Source of the DNA: Burkholderiales bacterium
GTDB lineage: Bacteria > Pseudomonadota > Gammaproteobacteria > Burkholderiales > Burkholderiaceae_C
DNA length: 7,423 bases
NCBI GenBank assembly: GCA_947474415.1
Contig: CANJKD010000105.1
Location: 1 to 7,423 of the forward strand
Direction: 5' to 3'
Shown here: one piece after another, positions 4,601 to 7,423 of the stretch
Numbering within the stretch: position 1 is the first letter of the stretch
Layout: every line of letters begins with the position of its first letter
Made by a program: the position numbers and the translations under genes
The notes under the pieces: model-generated
What the model was told of the DNA's origin: nothing
What the model saw: only the letters and a program-made list of their open reading frames with translations
The model's database searches: none

Positions 4601-7423
4601 CCCTCGACGGTAGGCCTGTTCGAGGCCCACGGCACCGGCACGGTGGCGGGCGATACCGCCGAGCTCGAAAGCACGACACGCCTGATTCGCGAAGAAGGCG
4701 GCGCGCGCCACAGCGCGGTGGTCGGCTCGGTCAAGACCATGATTGGCCACACCAAGGCCACGGCCGGCGTCGCCGGCTTGATCAAAGCGGTGCTGGCCCT
4801 GCACCACCGGGTGCTTCCGCCCCACCTGGGGGTGAAGAACCCGAACAAGATCCTGCGCCAGGAAGGGGCGCCACTGCACGTTGTCGATGAAGCCACGCCC
4901 TGGCTGTCATCCGATGTGCCGCGCCGCGCTGCGGCCAGCGCCTTCGGGTTCGGCGGCACCAACTTCCACATCGTGCTCGAAGAGTACGCACGCGAATACC
5001 GGCCCTGGATGCACACCGCCGCGAGCCGCACCTGGCCTGCCGAGTTGCTGCTCTGGAGCGCGGCCGATCGCGATTCGATCATCGCCCGGCTGACGACAAT
5101 GCAAGGCGAACTCGCTGCCGTGCCTGCGGTTGCCTTGCGCGACCTGTCGGCCAGCCTGGCGGCACAATGGCGGCCCGGCATCGAGCGGCTCGCGATGGTG
5201 GCGCGCAGCGCCGACGACCTGAACACCAAGCTGGTTCAGAGCCTGGCATTCCTGCGTGGCGAATCGAAGATGTTGCCGCCCGGTGTGCACCACCGCAGCG
5301 GCGCCCCGATCGGCGGCAAGATCGCCGTGCTGTTTCCCGGTCAGGGTTCGCAATACACCGGCATGGTGCGCGAGGTCGCAGTGCACTTCCCGGCAGTAGC
5401 CGAGACCTTGTCCGAAGCCGACGTCTTGCTGAAGCCGGCGTTCGACGCGCGCTTCGGTGCCACGCTCGGCCAGTTCATCTTTCCGCGTGGCGCCTACGAC
5501 GACGAAGAGAAGACGGCCGCTCGCCTCGCGCTCACCGCCACTGACGTAGCGCAGCCCGCCTTGGGCGCGGTCGAGGTCGGCCTGTATCGGCTGATGCGCT
5601 CGCTCGGGCTGCAGCCCGACATGCTGGCCGGCCACAGCTATGGCGAGTTCGTGGCCCAGCACGCCGCCGGTGCGATCGACTTCGAGGCGCTGATGACGCT
5701 GTCGGCCGCGCGTGGCCGCTTCATCGTCGACGCGGCTCGTGCTGATGGCGCCGAACTCGGCACCATGGCCGCAGTGCCGGCATCGCGCAAGGATGTCGAA
5801 GAAGCCATCGCCGACATCGACGGCGTGATCATCGCCAACCACAACGCGCCGTTGCAAAGCATCATTTCCGGCCCGCGTGCGGCCGTGCAGGCGGCGTTGG
5901 CCAAGCTGGCCGCCTCCGGCATCGAGGCCCAGGAGATCCCGGTTGCTGCGGCCTTTCACTCGAGCCTGGTCAAGCCCGCCCAGCACGCGCTTTCCGAGCT
6001 GATCGATGCCACGCCGTGGCACGACATGATGCTGCCCGTTTATGCGAACAGCACCGCCCGCCCGCACCCGGCCGACGTCTCGCGCAGCAAGCAACTGATG
6101 GCCGATCACCTCGTTCAGCCGGTCGAGTTCGTGGCCGAGATCGAAGCCATGTACCGCGATGGCGCCCGCGTGTTCCTCGAAGTCGGCCCGAAGGCGGTAC
6201 TGGCGCGGTTGGTGCCCAAGATTCTCGGCGGCCAACCCCATGTGGCTGTCGCGCTGGATGACGGCAGCGGCCTGCCGGGGCTGTTGGCGGGCATCGGCCA
6301 ATTGCTGGTGGCCGGCGTTGCGCTTGACCTTGCACCGCTGTTCGATGGCCGCGACTGCCGGGTCGGTGACCCGGCCCGGCTGGCCACGCTGGACTGCACC
6401 GAGCCCGTGCCGAAGACCACCTGGATGCTCAACGGCAGCCGCGCCCGCCGGCTGGCCGATCCGGTGCAGCAGATCGGTATCACGCTGGAAGAGGTTCAGC
6501 GACTCGCTGCTTCAATGGCGCCCTCTGCACCCGCAGCCGCCATGCCGGCTGCCGCGGTCGCACAGACCGCACCAGCGGCACCAGCGGCACCAGCGGCGAT
6601 GGCCGCTGCCGCGTCGCGCACTGCACCACCACCGCCACTTTCACCCCTATTTTCGAGGAAGGACAGACCCATGGATGAGCGACGACCCTTACCCGCCACG
6701 GCAGACGCTGCCGTGATGGCCGATTACTTCGACACCATGCGCCAGTTCCTGGAAACGCAGGAGCGGGTGATGTCGGCGTTCATGGGCCAGCAAGCCGCAA
6801 GCCCTGCCCGGCCCGCCATGCTTCGGCAGCGCATGACACCTCTGACGCTGCCCCGTGCAGCCGACGTGATCATGCCCGCAGCCATCGCGCCTGCGCAGGT
6901 AGCTGCAGCACCCATGCCCGCTGCGGCAGTGGTCGCGGCTCCGGCTGCACCTGCCGTGCCCGTGGCGGTGGCGGTGGCTTCTGCGCCGGTCGTTAGGGCC
7001 GTGCCTGCTCCGGCTGCTGCCAAGCCGTCTGCGGCTGGCGCTGCGATCACGCGTGAACAGATGATCGACATGCTGCTCGTGATCGTCGAAGACAAGACCG
7101 GTTACCCCAAGGACATGGTCGGCCTCGACCAGAACCTGGAATCCGATCTGGGCATCGACTCGATCAAGCGCATCGAGGTCGTTGGCGCAATGCTGCAGGC
7201 GCTGCCTGAACCGTACCGGGTGGCGCTCACCGAGAGCCGAAGCAAGCTCAACACACAAGCCACGCTGAGTGGCATGCTGGAACTGCTGACGCAAGCCCAA
7301 GTCGGGGGCGCTGTTACCGTCCCTTTTGAACTTGCCGAGGCGGGAACAGCGGCTGCTCCCAGCAGTCACCCGTCTCGGCATCTGATCCAGGCCGTGCCCC
7401 AAGCGCTCGACGGCGGCATGGCG
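1604..7423 (+). CDS. PUFA-synthase-like type I polyketide synthase, NMO-NMO-KS-AT-ACP, 3' end outside window
   Basis: Large iterative-type megasynthase that should build a lipid or polyketide chain from malonyl units in the cytoplasm. One frame is open for 1940 codons to the window edge. Domains by residue: NMO-like barrel 8-205, connector 206-313, second NMO/PfaD-like barrel 314-586, KS 686-1132, AT 1239-1565, Ala/Pro linker 1635-1690, amphipathic helix 1704-1727, second Ala/Pro linker 1735-1813, ACP 1815-1896. The start is ATG 1604: GAGG lies nine bases upstream and an in-frame TAA (1595-1597) excludes anything earlier. The KS motif TTDAACASSL and the ACP motif LGIDSIKR are of the PUFA / secondary-lipid class (PfaA, HglE relatives) rather than modular macrolide PKS. 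From family knowledge, PfaD-type reductases are usually separate proteins, so the N-terminal fusion is notable. Ketoreductase and dehydratase are not seen and may lie downstream. The product is unknown; the class assignment is firm, the substrate is not. Confidence 0.95.
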   Translation, partial: MRHFQKLIFTPVGDDRISLAVAGCRAGETGVLNFELGGAATEWGAALERLAAACDGGFGIKLPSIGSADAGLLIEFAGRGLRWLIIDAEAVTASGASVQKVRDAGVSVMAEVLTPVWPVRSLDGEIDALLLKGNESGGFVGEDASFILLQKWLGRTRLPILLRGGMTPQVAAACHAVGVAGGVFDSQLLLLDEAHLSAAAQGLLTSLSGNETVAVGDGECGEYFRVLNRPGHAVAKAFIGECDGTRFPAQREWVAGKANWLDPKNGLLPIGHDVCFAAAWRKKYRHLAALCAAVDTAVDSSLKIAAQAPPLVADSPLAQALGVRFPIIQGPMTRVSDVADFADAVASGGALPMVAFALLKGAALDTLLAKTTQLLGSRAWGVGLLGFAPQALLDEQLATATKYKPNFAIIAGGRPDQAVKLEGSGVPAFLHVPSANLIPLFLQEGARRFIFEGRECGGHVGPLSSFVLWSAMVDRLLEELDTRKVPAEELQLLFAGGIHDAVSSAMVQVLVAPLTVRGVKVGILMGSAYLFTQEIVDSGAIVARFQQEVIACDRTVNLESGPGHASRCAYTPFAQEFFRKRVELRDAKVPGDEGRRVLDDMIMGRLRIASKGSTRVGENGALQSLDEARQHLEGMYMLGQVATLRDTVTSIERLHHEVSADAAALLAARLAERQAEPPPVVDAGPVDIAIVGLASVLPKSNTTAEYWENILGKVDGITEIPSHRWDWRLYFDADRNARDKIYSKWGGFLDDMAFDPMRYGMPPKSIEAVDPMQLMALEVARRTLADAGYDHKPFDRERASVIIGASGGTGDVGSQYGLRSELPRFQGDLPAAVADRLPEWTEDSFAGILLNVIAGRIANRLNFGGVNFTTDAACASSLAAIYQGVTELIAGRSDIVIAGGVDTVQGPFGYLCFSKTQALSPRGRCNTFDASGDGIVISEGIAMVALKRLADAERDGDRVYAVIKGVGGSSDGNAKGMTAPLPAGQLRAMRRAYAMAGFGPSTVGLFEAHGTGTVAGDTAELESTTRLIREEGGARHSAVVGSVKTMIGHTKATAGVAGLIKAVLALHHRVLPPHLGVKNPNKILRQEGAPLHVVDEATPWLSSDVPRRAAASAFGFGGTNFHIVLEEYAREYRPWMHTAASRTWPAELLLWSAADRDSIIARLTTMQGELAAVPAVALRDLSASLAAQWRPGIERLAMVARSADDLNTKLVQSLAFLRGESKMLPPGVHHRSGAPIGGKIAVLFPGQGSQYTGMVREVAVHFPAVAETLSEADVLLKPAFDARFGATLGQFIFPRGAYDDEEKTAARLALTATDVAQPALGAVEVGLYRLMRSLGLQPDMLAGHSYGEFVAQHAAGAIDFEALMTLSAARGRFIVDAARADGAELGTMAAVPASRKDVEEAIADIDGVIIANHNAPLQSIISGPRAAVQAALAKLAASGIEAQEIPVAAAFHSSLVKPAQHALSELIDATPWHDMMLPVYANSTARPHPADVSRSKQLMADHLVQPVEFVAEIEAMYRDGARVFLEVGPKAVLARLVPKILGGQPHVAVALDDGSGLPGLLAGIGQLLVAGVALDLAPLFDGRDCRVGDPARLATLDCTEPVPKTTWMLNGSRARRLADPVQQIGITLEEVQRLAASMAPSAPAAAMPAAAVAQTAPAAPAAPAAMAAAASRTAPPPPLSPLFSRKDRPMDERRPLPATADAAVMADYFDTMRQFLETQERVMSAFMGQQAASPARPAMLRQRMTPLTLPRAADVIMPAAIAPAQVAAAPMPAAAVVAAPAAPAVPVAVAVASAPVVRAVPAPAAAKPSAAGAAITREQMIDMLLVIVEDKTGYPKDMVGLDQNLESDLGIDSIKRIEVVGAMLQALPEPYRVALTESRSKLNTQATLSGMLELLTQAQVGGAVTVPFELAEAGTAAAPSSHPSRHLIQAVPQALDGGMA
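1625..2218 (+). other. Synthase domain: N-terminal NMO-like TIM barrel (degenerate)
   Basis: Residues about 8-205. The strand pattern follows a nitronate monooxygenase / 2-nitropropane dioxygenase type flavin barrel: GVLNFELGG (31-39), FGIKLPS (58-64), LRWLIIDAE (81-89), GVSVMAEVLTP (105-115), DALLLKGNESGGFVG (127-141), LPILLRGGM (158-166) and AVGVAGGVFDS (176-186). The domain is shorter than a full NMO (usually over 300 residues). The usual catalytic GGH is GGF here (Phe139), so an active site like that of classical NMO is unlikely. It may be structural, or bind flavin without NMO chemistry. The barrel family is inferred from motif order, not from an alignment. Confidence 0.65.
2219..2542 (+). 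other. Synthase region: helical connector between the two barrels
   Basis: Residues about 206-313 join the two barrels. Visible segments are CGEYFRVLNRPGHAVAKAF (220-238), a WLDPKNGLLPIGHDVCFA stretch (261-278) and an Ala-rich helix near 280-306. I recall similar connectors in other NMO-fused synthases but cannot assign a function. No catalytic motif is seen. Confidence 0.4.
2543..3361 (+). other. Synthase domain: NMO/PfaD-like flavin enoyl reductase
   Basis: Residues about 314-586, a nearly complete nitronate-monooxygenase-superfamily barrel. It opens with FPIIQGPMTRVSD (325-337). Then come GGALPMVAFALLKG (348-361), WGVGLLGF (380-387), FAIIAGGRPDQA (407-418), GVPAFLHVPS (426-435) and FEGRECGGHVGP (451-462) with the conserved His459. 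LLFAGGIHD (492-500) and VGILMGSAYLF (521-531) are the expected FMN-phosphate-binding loops. In PUFA synthases this superfamily supplies the enoyl reductase (PfaD). The same role, reducing enoyl-ACP intermediates in cis, is inferred here. A conserved-looking tail, RLRIASKG ... EGMYMLGQVATLRD (606-646), follows before the KS. Confidence 0.8.
3659..4999 (+). other. Synthase domain: beta-ketoacyl synthase (KS), PUFA type
   Basis: Residues about 686-1132. The domain starts at VDIAIVGLASVLP (686-698). The nucleophile Cys874 is in TTDAACASSLAAIY. The two His residues are His1009 in EAHGTGTVAGD and His1049 in GSVKTMIGHTKATAG, with the conserved Lys1044. It closes with FGFGGTNFHIVLEE (1114-1127). The segment LPEWTEDSFAG (837-847) followed by NVIAGRIANRLNFGG is, as I recall the family, characteristic of PfaA and HglE-like ketosynthases. 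All catalytic residues are present, so decarboxylative condensation is expected. Confidence 0.95.
5318..6298 (+). other. Synthase domain: acyltransferase (AT), probably malonyl-specific
   Basis: Residues about 1239-1565. The motifs are FPGQGSQYTGM (1244-1254), the nucleophile Ser1345 in AGHSYGEF, Arg1370 in SAARGRF, and the catalytic His1452 in AAFHSSLV. FLEVGP (1524-1529) lies near the end. The F-H pair at 1451-1452 resembles the HAFH signature of malonyl-CoA-using ATs rather than YASH of methylmalonyl ATs, so malonyl-CoA is the likely extender. That inference is drawn from modular PKS and is less tested in this class. Confidence 0.9.
6515..6670 (+). other. Synthase region: Ala/Pro-rich interdomain linker after AT
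   Basis: Residues about 1638-1689 are almost wholly Ala, Pro, Met and Ser, with runs of APA and PPPP, ending in SPLFSRKDRP. This is a flexible tether of the sort found before carrier domains in PUFA synthases. It carries the 9-base tandem repeat at 6569-6597 and ends at an internal start-like signal. Confidence 0.7.
6569..6597 (+). repeat. Tandem 9-bp repeat, about 3.2 copies
   Basis: The unit GCACCAGCG occurs three times without a mismatch, then GC. It encodes Ala-Pro-Ala repeats inside the linker. Because the unit is a multiple of three, copy-number change would alter linker length without breaking the frame. Confidence 0.85.
6655..6673 (+). promoter_or_regulatory. Internal Shine-Dalgarno-like site and in-frame ATG
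   Basis: GAGGAAGGA at 6655-6663 is followed by seven bases and ATG at 6671, in the synthase frame (Met1690). This is a better ribosome-binding site than the one at the gene's own start. It lies exactly at the boundary between the low-complexity linker and the helix-plus-ACP section. It could allow internal initiation of a separate carrier-domain protein, or be a relic of two genes that fused. Chance is also possible, because the peptide here (SRKDRPMDE) is simply linker. Confidence 0.4.
6713..6784 (+). other. Synthase region: amphipathic helix preceding the ACP
   Basis: Residues about 1704-1727 (VMADYFDTMRQFLETQERVM and on) form a predicted helix with hydrophobic positions Met1705, Tyr1708, Phe1709, Met1712, Phe1715, Leu1716, Val1722, Met1723 and Phe1726. 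I recall a similar 'YLxTMxxFLxxQxxVM' helix between AT and ACP in PUFA/Hgl-type synthases. Its role is unknown; dimer contact or docking is a guess. Confidence 0.5.
6806..7045 (+). other. Synthase region: second Ala/Pro/Val-rich linker
   Basis: Residues about 1735-1814 are dominated by Ala, Pro and Val (for example PVAVAVASAPVV), with no globular motif. The stretch tethers the ACP to the helix before it. At 6962-6978 the DNA carries a short GTGGCG repeat. Confidence 0.65.
7046..7291 (+). other. Synthase domain: acyl carrier protein (ACP)
   Basis: Residues about 1815-1896. Helix I is ITREQMIDMLLVIVEDKTGYP. The phosphopantetheine attachment site is Ser1853 (codon 7160-7162) in SDLGIDSIKRIEVV. 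The LGIDSIKR form is the hallmark of ACPs in PUFA and related secondary-lipid synthases, which often carry several ACPs in tandem. The sequence after it (Ala/Pro/Ser-rich, 7292-7423) looks like another linker, so more ACPs may follow beyond the window. Confidence 0.93.

Noticed and set aside
1403..6301. Long minus-strand open frames of 298 to 464 codons at 1403-2299, 2546-3496, 3533-4879 and 4907-6301
   Set aside because: They lie antisense to a frame with intact NMO, KS and AT motifs. Their products are rich in His, Arg, Gly and Ala without recognisable motifs, as expected from antisense reading of a GC-rich gene.
6569..6597. Short tandem repeat considered as CRISPR or iteron
   Set aside because: The unit is 9 bp with no spacers and it encodes Ala-Pro-Ala in a linker, so it is a coding microsatellite.
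6689..7402. Minus-strand 237-codon frame over the ACP region, rich in Arg, His and Gly
   Set aside because: It is the complement of the Ala/Pro linker and ACP codons; the plus strand carries the exact LGIDSIKR carrier motif.

Overview
The window comes from a GC-rich bacterium. Codon use in the main gene is strongly G/C at third positions and the style resembles a proteobacterium, perhaps Burkholderiales, but no gene here fixes the taxon. One very large gene dominates it. From an ATG at 1604 to the right edge (7423) a single plus-strand frame stays open for 1940 codons with no stop. It encodes the N-terminal part of a multidomain polyketide / secondary-lipid synthase.

Domain order in the synthase is: a degenerate nitronate-monooxygenase-like TIM barrel (NMO1), a helical connector, a second and better conserved NMO/PfaD-like flavin barrel (NMO2), a PUFA-synthase-type ketosynthase (Cys-His-His intact), an acyltransferase (GHSYG), Ala/Pro linkers flanking a short amphipathic helix, and an acyl carrier protein with the LGIDSIKR motif typical of PUFA and heterocyst-glycolipid type synthases. 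The protein runs off the window, so any further ACPs, ketoreductase or dehydratase lie outside. The KS and AT load and condense malonyl units on the ACP, and the NMO domains are the likely enoyl-reduction module. In canonical bacterial PUFA synthases that module (PfaD) is a separate protein; here it is fused at the N terminus.

To the left (25-966, minus strand) lies a divergent gene for an exported Asp-box (BNR, sialidase-like) protein. It looks cut short at its C-terminal end, where a perfect 22-bp palindrome (68-89) and an imperfect hairpin (1-56) sit. This suggests an insertion or repeat element at the left edge.

The roughly 640 bp between the two divergent genes (967-1603) holds no gene I recognise. 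It contains a weak 134-codon minus-strand frame abutting the Asp-box gene, a small inverted-repeat cluster near 1046-1070, and a short plus-strand frame ending six bases before the synthase start.

The points most worth following are the fused, tandem NMO front end of the synthase, a strong ribosome-binding-site-plus-ATG inside the synthase just before the ACP region (6655-6673), and the palindrome at the broken end of the Asp-box gene.
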